A DNA stretch of 61,429 bases from Rhodopirellula sp. GTDB lineage: Bacteria > Planctomycetota > Planctomycetia > Pirellulales > Pirellulaceae. Location of the stretch: assembly GCA_024644085.1 (NCBI GenBank), contig JAHELS010000008.1:1-61429 (forward strand). Reading direction: 5' to 3'. Below the pieces are notes generated by a model. That model had not been told where the DNA came from and did not search any database. It saw only the letters and a list, made by a program, of their open reading frames with translations. Below are positions 16,862 to 27,300 of the stretch, piece by piece (the stretch's first letter is position 1; the number at the start of each line of letters is the position of its first letter). The translations under genes were made by a program, and so were the position numbers.

Positions 16862-19800
16862 ATGGCCGCTGCGTCCGACGACCCGAATCAACGAGACTCC
16901 AGGATTGGTGCCGGGGCAACTGGTTCGCCGGAAACATCGCCCGACCCGGATACGTCCGCGAGCGGGTCGATGGGTGAGACGCATCACACAGGTGACCGAC
17001 CGCTCGATTTGAGCAAAGTTCCTGATCAATTTGGGCGTTACAGGATCGAACAAGAGCTTGGTCGAGGCGGGATGGGTGCCGTCTTCCTCGCCCACGACGG
17101 CCAGCTTGATCGCAAGGTCGCTATCAAAATTCCGCTGTTCAGCGAGAAGAACACAGCCATCGCGATTGAGCGTTTTCGGCGAGAAGCGCGGGCAATGGCG
17201 ACACTCCAGCACGCCAACCTCTGCCCGATCTACGACGTGGGCCAATTCGAGCGGTGGCACTTTCTGATCATGGCCTACATCGATGGCCAAACCCTGACCA
17301 GGAAACTGAAAGAGGACGGACTGACTGTTTTCCAATCGATGTCATTGATAACCAAGATCGCATTGGCACTCCAGAAAGCACACGACACCGGAATCGTCCA
17401 TCGCGACTTGAAGCCCTCCAACATCATGTTGAGGGACGAACTTGAACCTGTGGTAATGGATTTCGGTCTGGCTCGTCGCGAAAGCGTGAGTGAAGTCGAG
17501 ATAACGCACGCCAACACTCTATTGGGTAGCCCCGCGTTCATGGCCCCGGAACAAGTCGAAGCCCGGCACGACGATGTGGGCCCCCATACCGACGTTTACG
17601 CAATGGGTGTGATTTTGTACCGGATGCTGACGGGACGCCTGCCATTCACCGGTTCGTCCGCTGCGGTTTTTGGACAGATCGTCTCATCGGATCCCGTTCC
17701 GCCGTCGCAAGTGCGTGCCGGACTGCCTCCAGCGATCGATGCCCTTTGCATGAAAGCGATGGCGAAGTCGCCGGCCGATCGGTACGGATCGGCCTTGGAA
17801 TTCTCGCTGGCGCTGACGCGCTACATGGAGGAATCACGTGATGTTTCTCCAACGTTGGACGGGACACAGCCGGAAACGTCCGGAACGTCAAATCCTCCGA
17901 ACTTCGATGACAACGATGAGTCAGACAATTCCAGTCTGCGGCGATCCCGCGACGCCGAAAAACGGCAGCTCACCGTAATGATCTGCAACTGCGACGCAAC
18001 GGATCCTGAGGAGTCACTGGCCTCGCTTGATCCTGAGGATCAGCGCGACATTCTCACCTCGTTCCAACAATTGTGTGAAGAGGTAACGAATCGTTTTGGC
18101 GGCACCGTTGTGCAATCAACGGGCCAGGAACTGCTGCTTTGTTTTGGTTATCCGACAGCTTATGAGGACGCCGCGCACCGCGCAGTCCGAGCCGGGCTCG
18201 TAATCCAAGAAGAAATTAAAAGACTCAACGAGATCTTCGAGGAGGAAAAAAAGCCACCACTTTCGGCTTGGACCGCGATTCACACCGGGATGGTGGTCGC
18301 AGGCGAACAAAGCGTCAGTGAAAGCCAGGTCGACACCCTGTCCATCATCGGTGAGGCACGCACCGTGACGGGGCGTCTCGAATCTTTCGCGGAGCCGGAA
18401 CAAGTGATCGTGAGCGACACGACGCACCGGCTGGTGAGAGATTTCTTCGTCTGCGAGAGCCAGGGGACCCAGAAGATTCGCGGCATCCCCAAGCCAGTCG
18501 AAATTTTTCGGGTGATGAAAGAATCGACCACTCGAAATCGTGTCGAATTGATTGACTCGGCCGACCTCACGCCCCTCGTTGGTCGAGACATGGAGCTGGG
18601 CATCATCAAGGATCGCTGGGAACACGCTGTCGAGGGCGCTGGACAAGTCGTATTGCTGATCGGTGATGCCGGATTGGGCAAGTCACGGTTGATGCGAGAG
18701 ATCAAGCAACACGTTACTGGGGAGGATTTCGATGAACCGGTGCATGTGATCGAATGGCGATGCAGTCCCTATCACGAAGGCAGCCGTCTGTTTCCCGCAA
18801 TCGATTTTTTCGAGCGGCTGCTCGAATTCTCGCGTGAGGAATCGGACTTGGAGCGACTCGGGAAACTTGCCCGTCATTTGAACGAGGTCAAACTGGACGA
18901 CCCCGAATCGATGGCCATTTTCGCATCACTGCTTTCGATTTCACCGGACGAGCGATGCGCGTCGTTGGATCTTTCGCCGGCACGCCAGAAAGAAAAAACA
19001 CAAGAGTTGTTGCTGGAGTGGTTGCATGAGTATGCGTCACAGCGTGCCGTGCTTTTCATTGTGGAAGACTTGCATTGGGTCGACCCGACGACACTCGAAC
19101 TGCTTACCGGACACGTGGATCAGGGACTTCATGAGAGTGTTCTGACACTTATGTCATTCCGCCCCGAGTTCCGCACACCCTGGCAAAGCTACAGCCACAT
19201 GACACAGGTGGCGCTGACCAAATTGACGAAACGACAGATTGGTGAAATGATCCGGCACAAGACCGGCTTCGATGACATTCCGCAGCAGATCGTCGCCAGA
19301 CTCGCGGAGCGGACCGACGGTGTGCCGTTGTTCGTCGAGGAGTTCACGCAAATGGTCATGGAGTCGGGTGCTTTGGATGCCGGTAGCGCAGACAACGATG
19401 TCGCCGCAGCAATCAACGCCATCCCAGTTACACTCCACGACCTGTTGGCGGCCAGACTCGACCGATTGGAAAGTGATCCCGGTGTCGCCCAGCTCGGGGC
19501 GGCCATCGGAAGGGAGTTCGAGTACGAACTCATTCGATCCGCATGCACGCTGGATGAAGATAAGCTGCAAGCAGAGCTTGGCAAGCTTGTCGAAGCAGAA
19601 TTGTTGTTCCAGAAAGGACGCCCACCAAAGAGCACCTACATATTCAAACACGCATTGATCCAGGATGCCGCGTACAACTCGCTCTTGAAACAAAAGCGTC
19701 AACAGTTCCATCTCAAGATCGCGGAAACGCTTGAGCGCAATTTTGAACAAACATCGGTGGCCCAGCCGGAGTTGTTGGGACATCACTTCAGCGAGGCTGG

Positions 19801-21097
19801 CGAACTTGAAAAGGGCATTCAATATTGGTTGATGGCTGGACAGCGTGCTCAACAACGCTCGGCGAATCATGAAGCAATCAGTCACTTGACGCGGGGCCTG
19901 AGTCTTCTACAAACGCTCGCGGAAACTCCGGAGCGAGACCAATCGGAACTCGCATTTCAGTTGACGCTTGCGCCCGTCTTGATGGCCGCTCGCGGTTGGT
20001 CGGCTCCCGAGGTTGGAACCGCAATCGAACGCGCACAACAACTGGTTTCACAATACGGGACGGTCGAAGATCAGTTTTTCGTCATGTGGGGTCTATGGGG
20101 CTGGCGGATCATTCGCGCGGACATGGATATCTGTACCGGGATCGCCGCGCAGATCACACAGCTTGTGGACCAGGCACCCGAAAACATTTCGCTGTTACCC
20201 GAAGCCTGTTGGGTGGCCGGTTGCACCGCCTATTACAAAGGCGACTTCAGCACGAGTCTTCCACTGCTGGAGCAAGGATTCGAGCTGAGTGACGGAGACA
20301 AGGTTCTCGAATACGCGTTGAAAACAGGTCAATGCTGCAACGTCATGTGCCTGAGCCACTCTGCCTTGGCGTTATGGCAATTGGGATTTGTTGATCAGGC
20401 AACACGGCGAGCTGACGAGACGGTCCAATTGGGCAAGCAACTCAATCATCCATTTTCCTACGCGATGAGTTTGTTCTTCAGCCGACAAGTTCTCGAGTTC
20501 TGTGGCCGACATGACGAAGCGAGCAAGCGCATCGACGAGGAGTACGCGGTTTGTCACGACAACGGATTCGTTTTTTTCGAAGTACATGCGATCTTCGGTC
20601 GCGGTGTCAACCTGCTACGCCGCGGAAAGATTGACGATGCCCGCATACAGTTTGAACAAGGTTTGAAAATGCTGCACGCGACGGGCGGCAACCTTTCCAT
20701 GGATCATCCGTACCGAAACATCGCTGAAGCTTTCCTGATGGCGGATCTGCACGACGACGCCGTCAAGTGGCTCCAGCTCGGCTTTGATTTGGTTAACAAT
20801 CACAACGAGCGGGGAATGGAAAGCGAGTTCTTGCGACTGCAAGCAGATCTGGAGTTGAAAATCGGGAACGAACAGGGAGCAGAAAAGTTGTACGGGCAAG
20901 CCCTCGAAGTCGCACGGAAACAGAAGGCGAGGTCGTGGGAACTTCGAACGATGACACGCTTCGCGACACTGCGTCATCAACAGGGCAAGACCTCCGAGGC
21001 TCACCAGATGCTCGCTGCCACGTACGGCTCATTCACGGAAGGACTCGATACTTTCGATCTTTGCCTAGCGAAGTCGCTGCTGGCCAAGCTAAGCTGA
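16862..21097 (+). CDS. Ser/Thr kinase - cyclase-like - AAA ATPase - TPR signalling protein
   Basis: A 1411-residue cytoplasmic protein. Residues about 57-320 are a Hanks-type kinase: P-loop LGRGGMGAVFLA, Lys89 in VAIKIP, Asp182 in HRDLKPSN, DFGLARR and GSPAFMAPEQ. Residues about 365-555 are a class III nucleotide-cyclase homology domain (RQLTVMICNCD, LDPEDQRDILTSFQ, GGTVVQSTGQELLLCFGYP). The two metal-binding Asp residues are replaced (Asn in ICNC, Gln in TGQE), so cyclase activity is unlikely. Residues about 570-900 are an AAA/STAND-type ATPase (PLVGRDMELG, Walker A GDAGLGKSR, Walker B-like LFIVEDLHWVD). TPR-like helical repeats fill the last 450 residues. The kinase is expected to be active. 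Partners and targets are unknown. Confidence 0.93.
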   Translation: MAAASDDPNQRDSRIGAGATGSPETSPDPDTSASGSMGETHHTGDRPLDLSKVPDQFGRYRIEQELGRGGMGAVFLAHDGQLDRKVAIKIPLFSEKNTAIAIERFRREARAMATLQHANLCPIYDVGQFERWHFLIMAYIDGQTLTRKLKEDGLTVFQSMSLITKIALALQKAHDTGIVHRDLKPSNIMLRDELEPVVMDFGLARRESVSEVEITHANTLLGSPAFMAPEQVEARHDDVGPHTDVYAMGVILYRMLTGRLPFTGSSAAVFGQIVSSDPVPPSQVRAGLPPAIDALCMKAMAKSPADRYGSALEFSLALTRYMEESRDVSPTLDGTQPETSGTSNPPNFDDNDESDNSSLRRSRDAEKRQLTVMICNCDATDPEESLASLDPEDQRDILTSFQQLCEEVTNRFGGTVVQSTGQELLLCFGYPTAYEDAAHRAVRAGLVIQEEIKRLNEIFEEEKKPPLSAWTAIHTGMVVAGEQSVSESQVDTLSIIGEARTVTGRLESFAEPEQVIVSDTTHRLVRDFFVCESQGTQKIRGIPKPVEIFRVMKESTTRNRVELIDSADLTPLVGRDMELGIIKDRWEHAVEGAGQVVLLIGDAGLGKSRLMREIKQHVTGEDFDEPVHVIEWRCSPYHEGSRLFPAIDFFERLLEFSREESDLERLGKLARHLNEVKLDDPESMAIFASLLSISPDERCASLDLSPARQKEKTQELLLEWLHEYASQRAVLFIVEDLHWVDPTTLELLTGHVDQGLHESVLTLMSFRPEFRTPWQSYSHMTQVALTKLTKRQIGEMIRHKTGFDDIPQQIVARLAERTDGVPLFVEEFTQMVMESGALDAGSADNDVAAAINAIPVTLHDLLAARLDRLESDPGVAQLGAAIGREFEYELIRSACTLDEDKLQAELGKLVEAELLFQKGRPPKSTYIFKHALIQDAAYNSLLKQKRQQFHLKIAETLERNFEQTSVAQPELLGHHFSEAGELEKGIQYWLMAGQRAQQRSANHEAISHLTRGLSLLQTLAETPERDQSELAFQLTLAPVLMAARGWSAPEVGTAIERAQQLVSQYGTVEDQFFVMWGLWGWRIIRADMDICTGIAAQITQLVDQAPENISLLPEACWVAGCTAYYKGDFSTSLPLLEQGFELSDGDKVLEYALKTGQCCNVMCLSHSALALWQLGFVDQATRRADETVQLGKQLNHPFSYAMSLFFSRQVLEFCGRHDEASKRIDEEYAVCHDNGFVFFEVHAIFGRGVNLLRRGKIDDARIQFEQGLKMLHATGGNLSMDHPYRNIAEAFLMADLHDDAVKWLQLGFDLVNNHNERGMESEFLRLQADLELKIGNEQGAEKLYGQALEVARKQKARSWELRTMTRFATLRHQQGKTSEAHQMLAATYGSFTEGLDTFDLCLAKSLLAKLS

Positions 21098-21210
21098 AAC
21101 CCACTGCGATCTAGTTTGCGCATCCCGCTTTAGCAGCGCTCGATCGCAACAACATAGCGGGGGGAGTACACTGGCCGAATCCTGTGTCGTTTACAAGGTC
21201 CCGGAAGGCA

Positions 21211-22611
21211 ATGAACCCATCGAATTCAAAACTGGGTAAAAACGCTATTGTGATCGGTGCCAGCATGACTGGCTTGATCACGGCGCGAGTGCTTTGCGAT
21301 CACTTCGAGCGGGTAACGATCCTCGAGCGCGACTCATTGCCTGAGGGTCACCTGCCGCGCAAGGGCGTTCCGCAAGGGCAACATGTTCATGTCCTTTTCA
21401 GCGGCGGCATGAAAGTCATCGATGGGCTTTTTCCCGGTTTCTCGGACGAACTCGCAGAGAACGGATCGGTCGTCTGCGATTTCGCCAGGGAGCTATGTTG
21501 GTATCACGCCGGTGTTTGGAAGGCACGCCCCGAATCCGGGCTGGTTTCTTATTGGCAGACGCGGCCTTTTCTCGAATCCAACCTGCGTCGCCGCTTAACG
21601 AGTGATACGACCGTTGAGATTCGCGGCGATTGCGCGGTCACGCAATTGAATACCAACGGCGACCGTTCGCGCGTCACAGGACTGGTCGCGCGTTGCGGTG
21701 ATGACGGATCAACCGAAACACTGCAGGCAGACCTGATCGTGGATGCGAGCGGCCGGGGCAGCCAGACACCGAAATGGATCGAATCGCTTGGTTATCAAAA
21801 GCCGACCGAGACATCCGTCGAAGTGAATATCGGATACGCGAGCCGCATGTACGAGCCGCCCGACGACACGACACGCGATTGGCGGATCATGGCTCAATAC
21901 GGTACTCCGCCGGAAAACAAACGGACTGGCTATATTTTTCCAATCGAAGGCGGCCGCTGGTTGGTAAGTGCGGTGGGCTTTTTGAGGGATCATGCGCCCA
22001 CCGACGACCAGGGTTACCTGGAATTCGCACGTTCGATGGAACGCCCCGACTTTTACGACGCGATCAAGGATGCCAAGCCGTTGACGCCGATCGCAGCTTA
22101 CACTTTTACCGCAAACCGGTGGCGTCACTACGATCGGCTGTCGAGATTCCCCGCCGGCTTGTTGGTGATCGGCGATGCCATCTCAAGTTTCAACCCTGTT
22201 TACGGACAGGGCATGAGTGCGGGTGCCTTGCAAGCGGAACAATTGCGATTGACTCTGCAAGATTGCCGGGGGCATGGGGTCCCCAAAGACCTGCACAAAG
22301 AATTCTTTCGCAAAGTAGCAAAGATCATCGAGGTGCCGTGGATGCTGGCTACGCAGTCAGATTTCCGGTACCCAGGTACCGTTGGAAAAAGACCGCTGCA
22401 TTCAAAGCCGCTGAATTGGTATCTCACCGGAGTACTGAGACTCTGCTCGGGCAACGATCGCGTGACAAAACTTTTCTACGATGTGTTGCATTTCACGCGA
22501 AAACCGACCGCCTTCTTCCGCCCGTCGGTGCTGGGGGCGGTTCTTCTTCAGGCTTTCGGGCCACGCGACGCGAGTGCGGCGGCGAAACAACGCCCTGGCC
22601 GCGGGTCCTGA
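21211..22611 (+). CDS. FAD-dependent monooxygenase/oxidoreductase
   Basis: A 466-residue flavoprotein starting at the ATG at 21211 (GGAAGG box 2-7 bp upstream). The N-terminal dinucleotide-binding fold reads AIVIGASMTGLITARVL and ends the second strand with ILERDSLPEG. The FAD-pyrophosphate motif is LLVIGDAISSFNPVYGQGMSAG near residue 320, as in the aromatic-ring hydroxylase, epoxidase and halogenase-like superfamily. The GQHVHVLFSGG segment is typical of a group of uncharacterised FAD monooxygenase-like proteins. It carries no signal peptide. The last residues are Ala/Arg-rich. It follows the kinase by about 110 bp and could be transcribed from its own promoter. The substrate is unknown. Confidence 0.85.
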   Translation: MNPSNSKLGKNAIVIGASMTGLITARVLCDHFERVTILERDSLPEGHLPRKGVPQGQHVHVLFSGGMKVIDGLFPGFSDELAENGSVVCDFARELCWYHAGVWKARPESGLVSYWQTRPFLESNLRRRLTSDTTVEIRGDCAVTQLNTNGDRSRVTGLVARCGDDGSTETLQADLIVDASGRGSQTPKWIESLGYQKPTETSVEVNIGYASRMYEPPDDTTRDWRIMAQYGTPPENKRTGYIFPIEGGRWLVSAVGFLRDHAPTDDQGYLEFARSMERPDFYDAIKDAKPLTPIAAYTFTANRWRHYDRLSRFPAGLLVIGDAISSFNPVYGQGMSAGALQAEQLRLTLQDCRGHGVPKDLHKEFFRKVAKIIEVPWMLATQSDFRYPGTVGKRPLHSKPLNWYLTGVLRLCSGNDRVTKLFYDVLHFTRKPTAFFRPSVLGAVLLQAFGPRDASAAAKQRPGRGS

Positions 22612-22652
22612 TTTCCGACGTGGGACAGGTATTCTCAGGAACGCGCATTGGT

Positions 22653-23738
22653 CTACCGCGACGCTTTCAAAGCTGCGACGGCTTCCTTTAACTTCGTTTG
22701 TCCCTCGGGGTCCGCCTGCAACGGCCCATCGGTGAACGCTGGCAACAGTTTCTCCCACACCAAATTCAACTGGGCTTGCATGTCGCGCGAGTCGGCTGTG
22801 ATGGCAACGACGGCATCCTGATTCGGCAGCACGATGCAAAACTGCCCATCCTTGCCATCGCCGCGATACGCACCGTGGCGACATCGCCAGAACTGAAAAC
22901 CGTAACCCTGGTCCCAATCTCGTTGTGGATCGCTGCCGTTAGAAACTTGTTTTGAGGTTGCCTGGTCGACCCAGGACTCCGGTAACAGCTGTTTTCCATG
23001 CCACTTGCCGCGTTGCAGGTAGAGTTGGCCGAATTTTGCGATGTCTTCGGTGCGAAGGAACAGGCCGTAACCGCCGATCGTTATGCCCTGTGGGCTGGTG
23101 TCCCATCGGGGGTCCGCAATACCCAACGGATCGAACAACCGTGGCTTCAAGTACTCGAGCACAGTTTCACCGGTCACTTTCTGTACGATCGCCGAAAGCA
23201 TGAATGTGGCGGGTGTGTTGTATAGAAAATGTGATCCAGGCTTGTGCGGGACGGGATGCGCCAAGAAAGCCTTCGCCCAGTCATCCTTGTCTCGCCAATT
23301 GAGTTGGTCCTGATGACCAGTCGTCATAGTTAACAAGTCACGAACTCGCATCGCTTTCAAGTTCACTGATGGCTCCGCGGGAGCATCGTCGGGAAAGAAT
23401 TTCAACACTTGATCATCAATGCTTAGTTTTCCCTCGGCGAGGGCCAATCCAACAGCGGTGGATGTAAAACTCTTGCTGAGTGACCAAAGGATGTGCGGCT
23501 TTTCAGCCGACTCGGGTTCCCACCATGCCTCGGCGACAACGTGGCCGTGGCGCACCAACATGAAACTGTGCATTGAGTCGACTTGCTGATCGGCCGCTTC
23601 GATAAATTCGCGAATCCGGGCCGGCGAAACTCCTTGGGCCTCCGGCGTACTTCGAGGCAGCTTCACTGCCTCGGCCGCCAAGTTGATATTCCCGGAAAAA
23701 GCAAAAAGGCAAATGAATGTAAGGAGCAGAAACTTCAT
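22653..23738 (-). CDS. secreted serine hydrolase (class C beta-lactamase family)
   Basis: A 361-residue exported enzyme with signal peptide MKFLLLTFICLFAFSGNINLAA. The S12/beta-lactamase fold is shown by SLSK (Ser86 nucleophile, Lys89), LAEGKLSIDDQVLKFFPDDAP, RVRDLLTMTTGHQ, the tyrosine motif FLYNTPATFMLS (Tyr173) and ITIGGYGLFLRTEDIAKFGQLYLQRG. The C-terminal segment GDGKDGQFCIVLPNQDAVVAI replaces the KTG box. Such proteins are usually esterases or peptidases rather than antibiotic-resistance enzymes. The gene starts 45 bp downstream of the receiver gene on the same strand, so the two may form an operon. Confidence 0.9.
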   Translation of the reverse strand: MKFLLLTFICLFAFSGNINLAAEAVKLPRSTPEAQGVSPARIREFIEAADQQVDSMHSFMLVRHGHVVAEAWWEPESAEKPHILWSLSKSFTSTAVGLALAEGKLSIDDQVLKFFPDDAPAEPSVNLKAMRVRDLLTMTTGHQDQLNWRDKDDWAKAFLAHPVPHKPGSHFLYNTPATFMLSAIVQKVTGETVLEYLKPRLFDPLGIADPRWDTSPQGITIGGYGLFLRTEDIAKFGQLYLQRGKWHGKQLLPESWVDQATSKQVSNGSDPQRDWDQGYGFQFWRCRHGAYRGDGKDGQFCIVLPNQDAVVAITADSRDMQAQLNLVWEKLLPAFTDGPLQADPEGQTKLKEAVAALKASR

Positions 23739-23783
23739 TTTGGATTCCAGCACAGAGTAAATGGCAGATCGACGTGCTTCGCG

Positions 23784-24164
23784 TCAAGCAACACGCGATA
23801 GCACGCGGCGCAGGTATTCTTCGATCGAACCGGTGTCATTCCCCTTCTCCAGTACTTCGGCAAATCCGAGAGCGACCGGAGCATTCAATGTCGTTGCCTT
23901 GATCTGTCCAGTGTAAAGGCATGACGGAGGCACGTCACCAGACTTCCGCAGCGCCAACAACAGCTCCATTCCATTCATGCCGGGAAGGTTATAGTCGACC
24001 AGAAGGCAACCGAGTTCCGAGAATCGTTGGCAGGTTAGTAATGGTTCGGCCGCGTCGAAAGTGACGTAACGATGCCCCATTGCAAGGACAACCGCGCAGA
24101 GGGAATCTCTGACATCCGGATCGTCTTCGACGATCGCAACTTGCGTTGGCGTGCCTTCGGACAT
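23784..24164 (-). CDS. stand-alone response-regulator receiver protein
   Basis: A 126-residue protein composed of one FixJ-like receiver domain, from the ATG at 24164. The acidic pocket is VEDDPDVRD, the phosphoacceptor is Asp57 in LLVDYNLPGMNG, the Thr switch is in LYTG and the conserved Lys107 is in VLEKG. There is no DNA-binding or enzymatic output domain, so it probably acts by protein-protein contact or as a phosphate sink. It is divergent from the large histidine kinase gene 187 bp away, which is its most likely partner. It lies upstream of the serine hydrolase gene. Confidence 0.88.
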   Translation of the reverse strand: MSEGTPTQVAIVEDDPDVRDSLCAVVLAMGHRYVTFDAAEPLLTCQRFSELGCLLVDYNLPGMNGMELLLALRKSGDVPPSCLYTGQIKATTLNAPVALGFAEVLEKGNDTGSIEEYLRRVLSRVA

Positions 24165-24351
24165 GGGAAATCCGGTTATACTGCTTCGCCCCGTCGCTGG
24201 CCGTGAACGAGCCGCAAACGAGGCCAATAACCATTCGCCGTCTTGCCGCACCTTTTGCGATCGATCGGCTGGAAATATCTACTTTGCGGGCAGGGCCCAT
24301 CCGGTCACAATACGCGTGTCCGTCGTTCACGCCGCATCACTTTAACTGCTG
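24165..24351. promoter_or_regulatory. divergent promoter region for receiver and histidine kinase
   Basis: 187 bp separate two genes that are transcribed away from each other and that belong to the same signalling pathway by domain content. Promoters in both directions are therefore expected here. I could not pick out a clear -35/-10 pair or an operator repeat. Confidence 0.45.
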
Positions 24352-27300
24352 ATGACTCACTCGGGAAACACGAAACGCCTGATCGGCCGGGCCGTTTTTG
24401 GTTGCTTGTGGTTTCTCTCCCACCTGGTCTTGCCCGGACCTATTTGCAAAACCTCGAGCGCGCAGCAGCCCCTGCCATTCCCACCGCGACAAATTGACCC
24501 GCTCCACGAATCGTGGCGTGTTCGGTCCTTTCCAGATTTGAAAGGAAAGGGGGTGACGTGCATGGGCGAAGATCCGTCTCGGAGGATCTGGTTCGGCATT
24601 GAAGGTGGTGCTATTCGGTACGACGGATTTCGCTGGCAAAAGTTTGGCATCGAATCGAGCGCAATGTCGTTTGCCCAGTCGGGGGACGTGTTTTTCGCTG
24701 CGACTCGGTCTGCGATCTATCGTTTTAAAAACGATGCTTTTCAACAGGTTTTCCCACTGGACGATCAACGCCACTGGGTCATCGAAGATCTTACCTCAAG
24801 TGCCGATGGAGGACTTTGGGCGGCCACGAACTGGGGCGCGGTCCACCTGCAGGGTCTTCGATACACCCCCAGCCATGCCGATTGGAAGCGAATCACACTG
24901 CTCTCGACCGCTGAAATCGTGAAGCAGTTTCAGGTGGAAGTTGATGCCGAAGCAATTGAAACGGTCATCGTCGCGGAAACCGAGTCGAGGCGATGGCAAT
25001 CGGGAGCAGGAATATGTGTCCTGAGTTCCGACCCGGAGAGAAACGTGGTGATTGCGGTTGCCGAAGACGGACCTGCGGCACGAGCGGGAATCAAAATTGG
25101 CGATCGCATTACATCGATCAATGGAGAGCAGCGCAATAGTGTTTTCCAGCGTGAATTGCAGGGCGCGACCGGGAGAACGCTACAAATATCGGCGGAACGG
25201 GCAGGTGAAACGGAACTCATTCGTACCAACATTGTTTTCGATCAGTTGGACGGGTCGTACCGTGTCTTTCGACCGTTTCGCGTCGCCCAGCACGCCGCAG
25301 GGACGGTTTGGTTTGCGTCACGACTTGGTCACATTTACTCCGCGTCCGGAGACACTGGCGACCAGTTTCGCTGGACCTACCACACCCGGCAACACAATCT
25401 CGCACCGGTGGGGATGCCCAGCATTGCGGTAACCGACAAGGGCCTTGTTGCGGTCGGTCGCAACACGAGCAATCGAGCCATGCTGAAATACGACGGCGAA
25501 AGCTGGTCGGCATTCGAACTTCCCCGCGGGATTGGGTCCTCCATTTTGGCGCTGAACAATGGCAAGATTCTGGTTGGCACCAACGGAGCTGTGCTTTCGG
25601 TCGGGCCCGGTGGTCGCGTTGTCGATCACGCCATGCAGGACTATGGAATCTTCGGCAACGACGTGATTCTCAAGATGGCATCTGATAACGCACTCTGGAT
25701 CCTCGGCGAAGGATCGTTCGCATTGCGCGTCGAGCCCCAAGACACATGGACGAGCTTCGAAGGGCTGGATTATCAGGACTCGGGTTCGGACTCGGTGGAC
25801 TGGTTCATCTCCAATCAGCTTTCGGTCGTTGCCCGCGAGAACGATCAATGGCGGGCCTATAACGCGAGCCACGGATTGATGTCCGCGCCGCTTCGCGTGG
25901 CGGTCACGAAGACGGGCGACGTTTGGGCCGCCGGCAGCCACGAAGGTGTTGCGGCCACGGCCCGACTCGAAGGGGATCGATGGGTCCGGAAGCTTCACCC
26001 GGAACTTTCCTGGGGAATCGATCGCCGTGCCGTTTTCGAAGACCGCGACGGCCGGATGTGGTTCGGTGCTGCGGTCAACCAACAGGTGGAAGAGGGAAAC
26101 CGCGGCGGCGTCATTCGTTTCGACGGACAGAACTGGAAGCATTTTCGCCCCACAAACCGTCTCGATTTCGTCTATGGAATCGCCCAGACGAAAGACGGGT
26201 CTCTTTGGTTCGCCGGACCTTCATTGGTGCAAATCTTGCCGAATGACACTTTCGGCGAGCAAGCCGATTTGCCAATCGCCGTTCAAGGGTTTTGTGATTC
26301 GGTCGCTCATGACGAACAAGGAAGACTGTGGGTCGGCACGCGGGCAAATGGATTGGTGTTGTTGACCATCCGCGACTCGAACGGTCTTCGCTACGCGGCG
26401 GAGGTCTACGACGAATCGACGCAGCTCTCAAACAACCGCATCAAGAGCATTTCGGTGTTAAGCGACAACTCGGTGTTAGTTGGAACACCTGCTGGCTTTG
26501 ATCGATTCGACGGAGAGTCCTGGGCCCGCGCGCCGCTTCCTTCCATGCTTGCCTTCGGAGTCGACTATTCCGGTATGCGTGAGGGTCGCGATGGGGACAT
26601 CTGGCTGAATTCCGTCGGCCTTGGTCATGTCAGCCGAGATTTGGCACAAGGTACAGGCGCTGATCTTAGCGGTGCCGTTTCGAAAATCCGTACATACCGC
26701 TTTGGGCGTGATAGCGTGGCACCGGAAACCCGCATCGACGCGCGCCCGACCGAATCCATGTACGGAAACGAAGTAGTCGTCGGATGGAGCGGGAGTGATC
26801 ATTTCAACCGCACAGAGCCCAGTGACCTGGTTTTCTCGTGGCGGATTGGAGATCAGCCTTGGCGCCCTTTCTCGTCCAATGGGCAAGTCTCACTTCAGAA
26901 CCTTGGCGTTGGCGAGCATCGAATACAGGTTCGCGCGCGCGACGCGGACTTCAACGTCGATGCGACGCCCGCCGAAACCACGGTCGTGATTCTGCCCGCA
27001 TTGTGGCAACGTTCATGGTTCCGGGGCTTACTGTTGCTGACCGGCGTGTTGATGATCCTCGGCATCGTGCAAACGTTCCGCGTCTTCCGCAGCGAAGCGT
27101 CGCTTCAGGTCAGCAATCAAAAGTTAATTGCGGCTGAACATGAACTTCGGAATGCCAATTCGAGTCTCGAGAAGCGGGTTTCGCTTCGCACAAAGGAGTT
27201 GAACGACGCCAATCAACGTCTGTATGAAAGCGAGGTCAAATATCGTTCGATCGTCGAAGACCAATCGGAGTACATCGTTCGTTTTGACGCCGACAAAAAG

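Noticed and set aside
22653..23738. Beta-lactamase resistance gene
   Set aside because: The fold is right, but the secreted protein lacks the class C KTG box and belongs to the broad esterase/peptidase-like serine hydrolases.
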